Part shown: positions 8,343-16,543 of the stretch, piece by piece
Numbering within the stretch: position 1 is the first letter of the stretch
Layout of the letters: each line of letters begins with the position of its first letter
Assembly (NCBI GenBank): GCA_964645835.1
Contig: CAZYDG010000072.1
Location: 142,783-206,782, forward strand
DNA from: CAZBME01 sp964645835
Lineage (GTDB): Bacteria > Desulfobacterota > Syntrophia > Syntrophales > UBA8958
Reading direction: 5' to 3'
DNA: 64,000 nucleotides
Notes under the pieces: generated by a model
Database searches by the model: none
What the model was told of the DNA's origin: nothing
The model's input: only the letters and a program-made list of their open reading frames with translations
Translations under genes and position numbers: made by a program

Positions 8343-9815
8343 TCATTTTTTCTTGCGGGCCCGATTCATTTTCATCCGGGCAAGGATCTCCATGGTCCGG
8401 AGTTTGTCTTTATAGGCATCAAACCGGTTGGCCGTCTCGATGGACAAGGCGGCATCCGTGTTCCCCGTCCAGCGGCGGCAAAAATAGAGGCTGTCGTAAA
8501 TCCGTCCGATCCGGTATTCCCGGCTGAGGCGCAGGGCCACGGCATAGTCCTCTCCATAACTGACGTTGGGAAAACCGATCCGCCGGATCAGATCCGTCCG
8601 GAAGGCCCGAGGAGCCCCAAGGCCGTTAATCCGCAAGGCATTATTGCGGCCATTCTCGTCTGTCCACTCCCGATGATCGATCAAGCCCGGCGGAATCACT
8701 TCGAGGCGCTCGTTGACGATGGTATAGGAACCGATAACCATGGCTGTCTCCCCCCCATGATGGAAGGCGTCAACAATCCGTTCCAGGACACCGGTATGGC
8801 CGTACAGGTCGTCCGAATCGAGCTGAACGGCATAACGGCCGCAAAACGGCGACCTTACGGCCTCATTCCAACAGCCGCCGATACCCAGATCGGTTCTTCC
8901 TGGAATAATGTGTTTAACCCGATCATGCCGTTTCGCCAACTTATCGAGGATTTCTGTCGTACCGTCAGAGGAGTGGTTGTCCACTACTATGATATTGAAG
9001 GGGAAATCCGTGTGCTGGCCAAGAGCGCTTTCCACGGCCTCAGCTATGGTCCTGGCCCGGTTGCGGACAGGTATGATGACGCTTGCCGTGACGGGAAAGG
9101 TCTCACGGCATGGGGGCAGATTCCGGAAGACCGGCTCCAGATAGGCCCCCAGCCGTTTGAGATGATCCGTTGCCACCTGCTCCATCTCCACCTGGTATGA
9201 ACGGTTCCTGGGGTCTACATAAGCGAAATGGCCATCGATAGGAAGCGCTGCGCCAATGTCCCCAACGACCGGAGCGGAGAGGCACTCGGGAAGATGAAAC
9301 AGTTCACCCGCAGCGGAGGCCTTGAGACGCAAGTCATAGAGACCTGCATGGCGGACATCCGGAATATCGCCGTATTTGCAAATACATCGCCGTAAGAGGG
9401 GAATGTTGAAGAAAAGGAGAGGTCCGAAATCAAAACTGTCCCGGATCGAGCCTACCTGATAGTCATTGACGGGGTGACCCGCATAATCACCATATACCAT
9501 GGGAGCACCCGAAGACTCGGCAACCTCGACAAACCGATCCAGAGCGTCTGGGACCGGCCGACCCTTAACACACGGCTGAACCAACAGGAGATATCTCGAC
9601 CGGGTCTCCCCTATGATCCGGCGAATGGTCATGCCCGACGAAGGAGCGTCTGTCGCCATGACACAGACAGAGGGCCGCGCCATGCCGGAAGGTATGGCGC
9701 GGCCCTCTGTCTCCGCCATGACCAGTATTTTTTCGATTAAGGGAGACCCCGCATAGGGCTCCATCATCCGCTCAAAGAGCCCTTCGCAGGTCCACGGCAA
9801 CGCAACGGTGATCAT
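8343..9815 (-). CDS. Family 2 glycosyltransferase with extra N-terminal domain
   Basis: 490 residues. The C-terminal half from about residue 243 is a clear GT2/GT-A domain: VTASVIIPVRNRARTI, DNHSSDGT, the metal-binding QLDSDDLYG (about 331), and GEDYAVALRLS with a final RRWTGNTDAA. The first 240 residues look like a degenerate GT-A-like domain (APMVYGDYAG) with no clear DxD. Soluble by eye. Its 5' part contains a 19-bp perfect inverted repeat (9665-9712). The ATG is one base after the stop of the YajG-like lipoprotein gene. What it glycosylates is unknown; the context suggests cell-wall or envelope sugar metabolism. Confidence 0.8.
   Translation of the reverse strand: MITVALPWTCEGLFERMMEPYAGSPLIEKILVMAETEGRAIPSGMARPSVCVMATDAPSSGMTIRRIIGETRSRYLLLVQPCVKGRPVPDALDRFVEVAESSGAPMVYGDYAGHPVNDYQVGSIRDSFDFGPLLFFNIPLLRRCICKYGDIPDVRHAGLYDLRLKASAAGELFHLPECLSAPVVGDIGAALPIDGHFAYVDPRNRSYQVEMEQVATDHLKRLGAYLEPVFRNLPPCRETFPVTASVIIPVRNRARTIAEAVESALGQHTDFPFNIIVVDNHSSDGTTEILDKLAKRHDRVKHIIPGRTDLGIGGCWNEAVRSPFCGRYAVQLDSDDLYGHTGVLERIVDAFHHGGETAMVIGSYTIVNERLEVIPPGLIDHREWTDENGRNNALRINGLGAPRAFRTDLIRRIGFPNVSYGEDYAVALRLSREYRIGRIYDSLYFCRRWTGNTDAALSIETANRFDAYKDKLRTMEILARMKMNRARKKK
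9665..9712. repeat. 19-bp perfect inverted repeat inside the glycosyltransferase gene
   Basis: AGACAGAGGGCCGCGCCAT (9665-9683) and its exact complement (9694-9712) around a 10-base loop. The arms encode 'TEGRA' and 'MARPSV' in the minus-strand gene. The flanks also carry a short direct repeat CGCCATGAC. A GC-rich stem of this strength is unusual within a reading frame. Confidence 0.85.
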
Positions 9816-9816
9816 G

Positions 9817-10533
9817 CTATTTTGCCGTCACCTTTTTCAACTGCTGCTGAAATTCCGAACCCGTGAAGAACTTTTCGATCACATCGGAAAGAACGCCATT
9901 AAGCTGGCTTTCAAGCTGACCTGCGAGCTTCTCCGTCGAGGTCGAGACGTCGGTAAGAGAAGCGCTGCCTTCGACGGAGGTTTTATAGACCGTCTTTTTC
10001 GCCGCGCCATCGGCCAACGTGAAGCCAAGATTGATGATCGCCGAATACTTCTTGACGGGACTTAGGGTCTGGGAATCATCACAGATGATCTCCAGCTTGT
10101 TGATGGTCCCGCCGATGACAATGTCGCCCCAGTTAGCCCCGATGGTTTCATCCCGAAGATCCCAGTTGGGCCGGACGCCGGAGACTGAATAGCCTGCTTT
10201 GTACAGGTAGTCCCGCATGCCTGCAGCGACGGCTTCCTTGGCCATGACGGTTTTCGGCAGGACAAAAACTTTTTGACCATCAGGCATCAGGACATAGCCC
10301 AATTTACGCGGGTCATCAATGGTCCGGCTATCGATAAAATTGGCTACCGTGAATACCTTTTTCTTCACGGCGGCGTCAGGTGCAGCCGGGACCTTCGTCG
10401 GGGTGTAACGGATATCGATAGTGTAAAGGGGTGTATTTGCACATCCAGTCAGGGCAAGCAGGCCAAACAATAAAGAAAACAAAATCAGACATTGAAATTG
10501 CCGCCGGTTGACACTTAAGGAAACTCTGTTCAT
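9817..10533 (-). CDS. YajG-like lipoprotein
   Basis: 238 residues from MNRVSLSVNRRQF. A lipoprotein signal with hydrophobic core LILFSLLFGLLAL and lipobox LTGC gives a mature N-terminal Cys-Ala-Asn, so it should be anchored in the outer membrane. The mature part ends with 'VYKTSVEGSASLT...NGVLSDVIEKFF', resembling the YajG family (in E. coli yajG precedes ampG, the muropeptide permease gene). AAAGGAG before this ATG decides the start over a longer frame. It lies between the AmgK-like kinase and the glycosyltransferase. Function unknown; family assignment moderate. Confidence 0.65.
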   Translation of the reverse strand: MNRVSLSVNRRQFQCLILFSLLFGLLALTGCANTPLYTIDIRYTPTKVPAAPDAAVKKKVFTVANFIDSRTIDDPRKLGYVLMPDGQKVFVLPKTVMAKEAVAAGMRDYLYKAGYSVSGVRPNWDLRDETIGANWGDIVIGGTINKLEIICDDSQTLSPVKKYSAIINLGFTLADGAAKKTVYKTSVEGSASLTDVSTSTEKLAGQLESQLNGVLSDVIEKFFTGSEFQQQLKKVTAK

Positions 10534-10609
10534 GGGAAGTACTCCTTTCAAAAAAGCTTTATTGCCCGTTAGAGGTTTATGACGCTCTACATCCAGACAT
10601 CGCAGTGTG

Positions 10610-11626
10610 TCAAGACAAATGGGCCAATCGGGCAATCATGGCGGATCGGGAACACCGCAGGGCCACCTCGTGAAGAATGGGCAGGTTTACCGCCTTAGCC
10701 GTGACAGCCAGAAGATTCGCCAAGCCGGGCGCCATATGGCCAAGAAACGCCTTGCGGCCTTTCTTGAGCCCCAAAAAGCCATAGGCTCCCAAGGCCTGCA
10801 TTAGCCGCTGGGCCGCCGCGTCCCTGAAACGATCCAAAAAAGCTGACCAGTCCATCCTCACTCTCGACAAGTCATTATAGCAGGCCAAGAGATCCGTTCG
10901 CTCGTCTTCGGTCATGGTCACATAGGGGTCGTACAGGAGCGAGCCGATATCGTAGAAAGGATTCCCCATTCGCATCCCCTGGAAATCGATGAGAACGGGA
11001 TCGCCAAAACGGAGCATGATGTTCTGGGACTGAAAATCCCGGTGGATCAGCGTGAACGGTACAGCCAAAAGGCGTGCTGCCAAGGCGTCCAATTCGGCCT
11101 CCAGGGCTTTTGCCTCACCTTTGTGCCACGACATGCCGCAGACACCGTCCACGAAATTATTCCGGAAATAATCCCGTTCCCATCGGTACAAGGCCTCATC
11201 AAAACCCTCCATGAGTGGGATATCGGACACAGGAAAGACCATCGGATCATAGGCATGAAGACGACTGATTGCGGACAGGGTTTTCCGGTACAAATCCCGC
11301 CGCACGGGCCAGGGGTCAAACCGGTGAGACCACAGGTCGTCATCACCCAGATCTTCCATGGCAATAAAGCCTTTCGTCATTTCATGGCCGAGGATCGCCG
11401 GTACGGCTACGCCGATTGAATGCAGAAACCCGTTAATCGTCACAAAATAGGTGTTTTCTTTCTTCTCACGGCTATAATGCATGACCATGGCACGGCCATT
11501 AGCCCAAATAAGACGGTAAAAGGTTCGATCCGATCCGCCGCGGACGACAGGCGTCGCCGTTACGGCAACCGAATCGGGAATCGCCATGACCGTTATGGCC
11601 CAACGGATTAGCTCATCCATTGTCAC
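10610..11626 (-). CDS. AmgK-like sugar kinase (APH fold)
   Basis: 338 residues of the aminoglycoside-phosphotransferase fold: HRDFQSQNIML (Brenner catalytic motif) followed by LIDFQGMRMGNPFYDIGSLL (metal site) and an N-terminal GGSDRTFYRL glycine loop. The H-R-D-F-Q-S-x-N form is typical of AmgK, the anomeric kinase that phosphorylates N-acetylmuramate/N-acetylglucosamine in peptidoglycan recycling. It starts with GTG overlapping the stop of the nucleotidyltransferase gene (GTGA); an ATG six bases in is an alternative. The tight pairing with a MurU-like gene strongly supports the recycling role, by analogy to Pseudomonas. Confidence 0.78.
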   Translation of the reverse strand: MTMDELIRWAITVMAIPDSVAVTATPVVRGGSDRTFYRLIWANGRAMVMHYSREKKENTYFVTINGFLHSIGVAVPAILGHEMTKGFIAMEDLGDDDLWSHRFDPWPVRRDLYRKTLSAISRLHAYDPMVFPVSDIPLMEGFDEALYRWERDYFRNNFVDGVCGMSWHKGEAKALEAELDALAARLLAVPFTLIHRDFQSQNIMLRFGDPVLIDFQGMRMGNPFYDIGSLLYDPYVTMTEDERTDLLACYNDLSRVRMDWSAFLDRFRDAAAQRLMQALGAYGFLGLKKGRKAFLGHMAPGLANLLAVTAKAVNLPILHEVALRCSRSAMIARLAHLS

Positions 11627-12336
11627 TTTTCATTGATCTTTTCATACGCCTCCGGGGAACCGATGTCGTCCCATTCTCCTTCGTCGATAATGACGCCTCC
11701 TACTGCGCCAGGCTGCTCTCTGACCATGTCGATAAAGATGGACACAATATCCTGTTTGCCGCCTGCCTCCAGACGGCGCAAAAAAAACCGGCTCACGATG
11801 TAAATCCCCGTAAAAAGACAATGGATCTGCGCCTTAGCCCCCAAGACAAACCGGAAATCACAGATGGCCCCCCGGCTGTCGAGACTCACGTTTCTGGGTG
11901 CCCCCGTGCTTCGCAGGGCGAGGGTCACCTCTTTCCCTCCTGCCATATGGCCTTCCAGAAGCCGTTTCAGGGGAAGATCTGTCATGATGTCGCCGTTATA
12001 AACCCATATCACCTCGTCACCGGTCAGAAGATCCTCAATATTCTTAAGTCCGCCTCCCGTATTAAGAAGGACGGGTTCATGGCGAAAGATGATGGGCTTT
12101 CCCCGCCACTCCCCTTTGGGAAATATTTCACTATATCGCTGAGCCTGATGGTGCGTATTGACAATAAACCGTTTGACGCCGGCCTCCAGGAGGTGGTCCA
12201 TGGCATATGTTATTATTGGCCGCCCCGCGACAGGAAGAAGGGGTTTGGGGCAAGTCTCCGTCAAGGGCAGCATGCGGGTCCCTAAACCGGCACCCAGAAT
12301 AAATGCCGTTTCAATTGTCCGATTGATGTCCGTCAT
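11623..12336 (-). CDS. MurU-like sugar-1-phosphate nucleotidyltransferase
   Basis: 237 residues. The N-terminus ILGAGLGTRMLPLTETCPKPLLPV is the nucleotide-binding signature of sugar-phosphate nucleotidyltransferases; VYNGDI is the metal-binding Asp, and EWDDIGSPEAYEKI the typical end. Length and the missing hexapeptide C-terminus match MurU, which makes UDP-MurNAc from MurNAc-1-phosphate. With the AmgK-like kinase next to it, it would bypass de novo UDP-MurNAc synthesis. An alternative is another NDP-sugar synthase of the RmlA/GCD1 type. First gene of the minus-strand unit; its promoter must lie in 12337-12480. Confidence 0.78.
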   Translation of the reverse strand: MTDINRTIETAFILGAGLGTRMLPLTETCPKPLLPVAGRPIITYAMDHLLEAGVKRFIVNTHHQAQRYSEIFPKGEWRGKPIIFRHEPVLLNTGGGLKNIEDLLTGDEVIWVYNGDIMTDLPLKRLLEGHMAGGKEVTLALRSTGAPRNVSLDSRGAICDFRFVLGAKAQIHCLFTGIYIVSRFFLRRLEAGGKQDIVSIFIDMVREQPGAVGGVIIDEGEWDDIGSPEAYEKINEK

Positions 12337-12409
12337 AGCCTCCCCTTATCACACAATAATGAAAGACTGAAGGCTGAAGACTATTTTTTCCGCATTAGAA
12401 GCGAAACCA

Positions 12410-12438
12410 TTGACTTAAGCACTATATTAGAGGATATT
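12410..12438 (+). promoter_or_regulatory. Candidate promoter of the receiver-TPR gene
   Basis: TTGACT (12410-12415), 17 bases, GATATT (12433-12438), matching sigma-70 elements at 5/6 and 4/6 positions, about 170 bases before the ATG. Confidence 0.35.
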
Positions 12439-12582
12439 ACAGCAGCACTTCGCATACAGTATTCTTTGCGTGTTGCCTGATCGAGAGAAGCTATGGATAA
12501 ATAATAATCATTTTGGTAAAAGATAATCTGGGTTGCGCAGCCACGATAAGACCCATCGGGACATTACCTGAAACACTGGCCA

Positions 12583-12596
12583 TATACGATCGTATA
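12583..12596. promoter_or_regulatory. 14-bp palindrome before the receiver-TPR gene
   Basis: TATACGATCGTATA is a perfect palindrome ending 14 bases before the start codon and abutting the ribosome site CAGGAG. It could be an operator or translational control site; no regulator is identified. Confidence 0.35.
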
Positions 12597-12610
12597 ACAG
12601 GAGACGACAC

Positions 12611-14287
12611 ATGAGGTTTACATCCATTCTGCAGGAAAAAGAATCGGAAGCGGCAGCCTTTATGAAACGTAAAAAGGTTCTCGTTGTTGACGATTTCGTC
12701 AATTTCCGAATCACCATGAGAAACATGCTTGCAACACTGGGTGTCGAACATCCCGACGAAGCCTACAACGGCGAAGACGCGGTCCGGAAAATGGCGGCTA
12801 AAAGATTTGACGTCGTTTTCTGCGATTACAACCTCGGCACCGGCAAAGATGGTCAACAGGTCATGGAAGAGGCCAGAGAGAGACATCTTATCGGATATTC
12901 GACGGCCTTCATGATGGTGACGGCGGAAAATACCATAGACATGATCATGGGCGTGGCAGAGTACGAACCCGACGATTACCTCGTTAAACCCTTTACGAAG
13001 CAAACCCTGGAAAAAAAGATCATCACCATTTTCGAAAAAAAGGAAACTCTTACAGACGTCATTAAGGCCATGGACGATTTCGACTATCAAAAGGCCCTGA
13101 CCCTCTGCAACGAGAAAATTGCAGGAACTCCGAAACATCTCGCGGAACTCTTCAGGCTCAAAGGAGAGATCCTGATCCGGATCGGCGATTACAGCAAGGC
13201 GGAACAGTATTTCAAGGAAATAGCCACCAAGGGGAAGCTCCCCTGGACGATGCTCGGTATGGGAAAATGCCGGTATATGATCGGCGATTATGAAAAAGCC
13301 CAATACATCTTTGAAGAGCTGATAAGAACCAACGACAAGATCATGGCTGCTTATGATTGGCTAACCAAAACCCAGGAGAAACTGGGCAACAACTCAGATG
13401 CCCAAAGGACGCTCATGAAGGCAGTCGCCTTGTCACCCAAGGCCCTTGTGCGGCAAAAGGAGTTGGGTGATTTGGCCCATCGCAACGGTGATCTCCGCAC
13501 AGCGGAAGCCGTTTATCATATCGTCGTGAAACGGGGCAAGAATTCCTATTACAAAAAACCTTCGGATTATACAACCCTCGCCAAAATCCTGGCCGAAGAA
13601 AATGCTCACAAAAACAGCCTCACCGTTCTAGGAGACGCAGCGAAGGAGTTTGGGGATAATCCTCAGGCGGCTTTGGAAATCGCCCTTACGGAAAGTATGG
13701 TCTATACAAAGATGAACAGGCCGGAAGATGCCCGAAAATCGATCAACAAGGTCATGAAAACCATCCGCAGTTCCAATGCCGACGTGTCACCGGATGTGGA
13801 GATCGATCTGGCCCGGGCCCTGATTCTAAATGGCGAAGAAGAAAAAGGGAAGGAACTCGTGCGTCGCCTGGTACAAAGCAATCACGAGAATAACGCCCTG
13901 ATCGGACAAGCTAAAACCATGTTCGAAGAAATCGGAAAGGCGGACGAGGGCCGGGCGCTCTTGGATACGGCCGTTCAGGAAGTCATCAATCTTAATAACC
14001 AGGGCGTCAAACTGGTCCAGCAGGGTGATCTTGAGACGGCTCGGATTTACTTCGAATCGGCGGTCAACAAGCTTCCGGGCAACAAGATCATCAATGCCAA
14101 TGCCGCTTACGCCTTTATGCTCTATATGAAAAAAAACAAAGCAGAACCCGAACTGCTGAAAAAGACCAGGGATAATCTGGAACAGGTCTACAATCTGGAC
14201 CCCAATTATGCCGATCTCCCCCGTCTGCTCGCCATTTATCGGGAATTCACAAAGGAGCCCCTACCATGGCTGACATCCACTCTATAA
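12611..14287 (+). CDS. CheY-like receiver fused to TPR repeats
   Basis: 558 residues. After about 17 extra residues comes a receiver domain (about 20-140): KVLVVDDF with the acidic pair, phospho-acceptor Asp in VVFCDYNLG, MMVTA and the conserved Lys in YLVKPF. The remaining 400 residues are TPR-type helical pairs (ALTLCNEKIAG..., KAEQYFKEIA, KAQYIFEELI, ARIYFESAVNKLP), a protein-interaction output. No DNA-binding domain. CAGGAG 7 bases before the ATG at 12611 fixes the start, although an internal Met precedes the receiver. It overlaps the following histidine kinase by 22 bases, so the two are translationally coupled and probably a two-component pair. Confidence 0.85.
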   Translation: MRFTSILQEKESEAAAFMKRKKVLVVDDFVNFRITMRNMLATLGVEHPDEAYNGEDAVRKMAAKRFDVVFCDYNLGTGKDGQQVMEEARERHLIGYSTAFMMVTAENTIDMIMGVAEYEPDDYLVKPFTKQTLEKKIITIFEKKETLTDVIKAMDDFDYQKALTLCNEKIAGTPKHLAELFRLKGEILIRIGDYSKAEQYFKEIATKGKLPWTMLGMGKCRYMIGDYEKAQYIFEELIRTNDKIMAAYDWLTKTQEKLGNNSDAQRTLMKAVALSPKALVRQKELGDLAHRNGDLRTAEAVYHIVVKRGKNSYYKKPSDYTTLAKILAEENAHKNSLTVLGDAAKEFGDNPQAALEIALTESMVYTKMNRPEDARKSINKVMKTIRSSNADVSPDVEIDLARALILNGEEEKGKELVRRLVQSNHENNALIGQAKTMFEEIGKADEGRALLDTAVQEVINLNNQGVKLVQQGDLETARIYFESAVNKLPGNKIINANAAYAFMLYMKKNKAEPELLKKTRDNLEQVYNLDPNYADLPRLLAIYREFTKEPLPWLTSTL

Positions 14288-14964
14288 ATTTCTCGGATAT
14301 ACTGGCTTCCACCGTCCATGACACAAAAAACTCACTGGGTTTGCTCTACAATACCCTCGATGAGATGGTCGGCAAATGCCGAAAAAAGAAATGCGCTGGT
14401 CAAAACGACCTTTTTATGCTCCAATATGAGATCCGCCGTCTCAATCACAACTTCATCCGTCTCTTGGCCATATACAAAGCCAGGCAATCCTCATTTAGCG
14501 TCTCCATTGATTACCATAATGTCTACGACTGCCTTGAGGAATCCATTGTGGAGAACTTGCCCCTCCTCCAATCGCGCGGGATCGAGATCGACCTGTTGTG
14601 CCCTACGGACCTGTTCTGGGCCTTTGACAAAGCGTTGATCCTGGGCATTCTGGATAACGTCCTCAACAACGCCTATCGCTATACCAAGGACAAACTGAAA
14701 TTAACGGCGGAAGTGCAGGACGAATACCTCGTCGTTCGTTTTGAGGACAACGGATCGGGATACCCGGCGGAGCTTATGATGGACAGCCGCAATACGGACG
14801 GTATCGGCAAGGAAGTCTCTTTTTTGACAGGAAGCACAGGCCTGGGTCTGTACTTTTCCACGCTTGTCGCCGGTGCCCATACGCGTGACGGCCGAAAAGG
14901 ATACATCAAAACCGAAAATGGCGGCGCATACGGCGGGGGCGTTTTTTCATTGTACCTGCCCTGA
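14266..14964 (+). CDS. Histidine kinase without sensor domain
   Basis: 232 residues. The phospho-acceptor region is STVHDTKNSLGLLYNTLDEM (H at about residue 18), followed by a HATPase domain with N-box LDNVLNNAYRYT, G1 box DNGSGYP and G2 box STGLGLYFS. There is no membrane segment or input domain, so it is cytoplasmic and must get its signal through a partner, conceivably the TPR part of the preceding response regulator. The short DHp helix and HDxKN form resemble kinases of receiver-TPR pairs seen in other Proteobacteria. Overlaps the regulator gene by 22 bases. Confidence 0.82.
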   Translation: MADIHSINFSDILASTVHDTKNSLGLLYNTLDEMVGKCRKKKCAGQNDLFMLQYEIRRLNHNFIRLLAIYKARQSSFSVSIDYHNVYDCLEESIVENLPLLQSRGIEIDLLCPTDLFWAFDKALILGILDNVLNNAYRYTKDKLKLTAEVQDEYLVVRFEDNGSGYPAELMMDSRNTDGIGKEVSFLTGSTGLGLYFSTLVAGAHTRDGRKGYIKTENGGAYGGGVFSLYLP

Positions 14965-14990
14965 CGGGAAACTGTTTCATAATCCCGTTT

Positions 14991-15090
14991 TGTCATTGCG
15001 AGTTACCGCAGGGAACGCGGCAATCCCCATGATGTCCATTAGTTGAGAGATTGCTTCGGTCACTGCAATTCCTCCGTTTGCCATTGTGAC
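14991..15090. repeat. Degenerate TCATTGCGAG-type palindromic repeat
   Basis: Begins GTCATTGCGAG, contains GCGGCAATCC and GAGATTGCTTCGGTCACTGC and ends near CCATTGTGACA. This is the layout of the widespread non-coding element with GTCATTGCGAGG/GATTGCTTCG blocks in inverted order. Lies between the histidine kinase and SpoIID genes, which converge. Confidence 0.6.
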
Positions 15091-15214
15091 ACCATCTCGA
15101 ATAATCAGTTTTTTAGTGACTACTATAAATTGATAATACTTGACAGCTAAAGCCTCCCTCTATACCACACCGTTTCGTGTCCCCAGAAGTCGTCAAACGG
15201 TTGCCACCCAACCT

Positions 15215-16543
15215 TCAGTAAAACCGTTTCAGCGCAGCCGCCGGGAAATAGTGGCGCAGGATAGCCTCTGCGGAAAATCCCCGGTCGGCCATGACGGCAG
15301 CGCCGATCTGACAGAGTCCCACACCGTGGCCCCAACCGGCCCCATCGATGGTAAAGCTGACCGGCATCCCCGAGGCGTCCCGGTCAACAGAAACTACAAA
15401 GGCGCTGCTGTATAAATGGCTCTCCGAAAGCCAACGGCGAATCTCCAATTCTTTCCCCACGACCACCGTTTGCTTCGATCCCACGATTTTCAGACGGATG
15501 ATGCGGCCCGACGATCCCCGTTCCAGTGGAATAAGATCATGGAGCGTCCCGAAATCTATGGCTGACTTCCTCTTCAGAAGGTCTTCGAGAGTTTCCCGTG
15601 CATATCGGACCTCCCACCGGAAAAAATCCGTCGTTTCCCGGTCGAAATCGGGAAGGATTCGTGCCAGAAGCCGGGCATCCGCCGCATTGCAATAGGCCGG
15701 TGGACGGGAGAATATCCAGGCGCGGGCCTCTTCTTCCGTTGTGATGGGTCGGAAGGGTTCCGGGGCATCGGAAATGGACGTCAAATAGGGTATGGGTCGA
15801 TCTTCCCAGGCATTTTCAAAATTTTCCGTCAGACCTCCGCATGCCTTGTAGTAGCGGGCATCGCAGACCTGATCGCCATACGTGAGAAAGATGCCCCGCG
15901 TGGCAGCAACGGCATGTGCCGCCTGCCCTCCCGTCATGCGCGTTACACCCTGATAGCGCTGGCAGTGGTCGTCGGCACAGACATGGAAGTGCCGGTGATC
16001 CTCCCCATACCAGCGGATGATTTCACCGTCCCGGACTGATTCCTGCCTTCCTGACGGCGAGATGGCAGCGGTCTGATCAAGGCGTTCCAGCATGGCCGCA
16101 AGCCAACTTCGGGAGGCGATGGCATGGGCCTTCAGGAATTCATGGGGGGCCTCGCCATTCATTTCCGATGAGACGACGCTCGTCAAATAGTCCTCGAGCA
16201 ACAGTTCATTTATGGCCATGAGCGTTCCATCGTCACCGGCCTTCATAATGAGATTCCCCGTGAAGGTCTGCCGTTCCTTTCTTTCCCAATGGAAATGGAC
16301 ACCAATAGTGACATCTTCCAGGGAGAACGTGGCGTTATCGGTCGTACGGCATGATACGCCATCTATGCATACGATAGTTTCCGTTCCCACGGAAAGGATG
16401 ACACCCTCCTCTTGTATATAGGCCCGGAAAGAACCGGCCTGCACGGAACGGCCCAGAATATCGAAAGGCCCGTTGAAGGTACCACGAATCTCTATCCGGC
16501 CCTCCACAATACCGACATGGATGATCGGTTCTTTATCAATCAT
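15215..16543 (-). CDS. SpoIID/LytB-domain protein
   Basis: 442 residues from MIDKEPIIHVGI. The C-terminal GAGWGHGVGLCQIGAAVMA...ILRHYFPAAALKRFY and the central LEDYLTSVVSSEMNGEAP...HAIASRSWL are the SpoIID signature. SpoIID is a lytic transglycosylase for denuded glycan in sporulating bacteria; LytB-type members stimulate amidases. In non-sporulating Desulfobacterota the role is probably cell-wall remodelling. No clear signal peptide at this start, which is unusual for a wall enzyme. GGAGG 11 bases upstream supports the start; a longer frame extends into mazG but lacks one. Overlaps the mazG stop by 8 bases. Confidence 0.85.
   Translation of the reverse strand: MIDKEPIIHVGIVEGRIEIRGTFNGPFDILGRSVQAGSFRAYIQEEGVILSVGTETIVCIDGVSCRTTDNATFSLEDVTIGVHFHWERKERQTFTGNLIMKAGDDGTLMAINELLLEDYLTSVVSSEMNGEAPHEFLKAHAIASRSWLAAMLERLDQTAAISPSGRQESVRDGEIIRWYGEDHRHFHVCADDHCQRYQGVTRMTGGQAAHAVAATRGIFLTYGDQVCDARYYKACGGLTENFENAWEDRPIPYLTSISDAPEPFRPITTEEEARAWIFSRPPAYCNAADARLLARILPDFDRETTDFFRWEVRYARETLEDLLKRKSAIDFGTLHDLIPLERGSSGRIIRLKIVGSKQTVVVGKELEIRRWLSESHLYSSAFVVSVDRDASGMPVSFTIDGAGWGHGVGLCQIGAAVMADRGFSAEAILRHYFPAAALKRFY

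Noticed and set aside
8199..9200. Plus-strand open frame of 333 codons
   Set aside because: It is antisense to the GT2 glycosyltransferase and the DUF4922 start, has no ribosome site and reads as low-complexity sequence without any domain.
12491..13303. Minus-strand open frame of 270 codons
   Set aside because: Lies opposite the receiver-TPR gene, whose domains are clear; a shadow frame.
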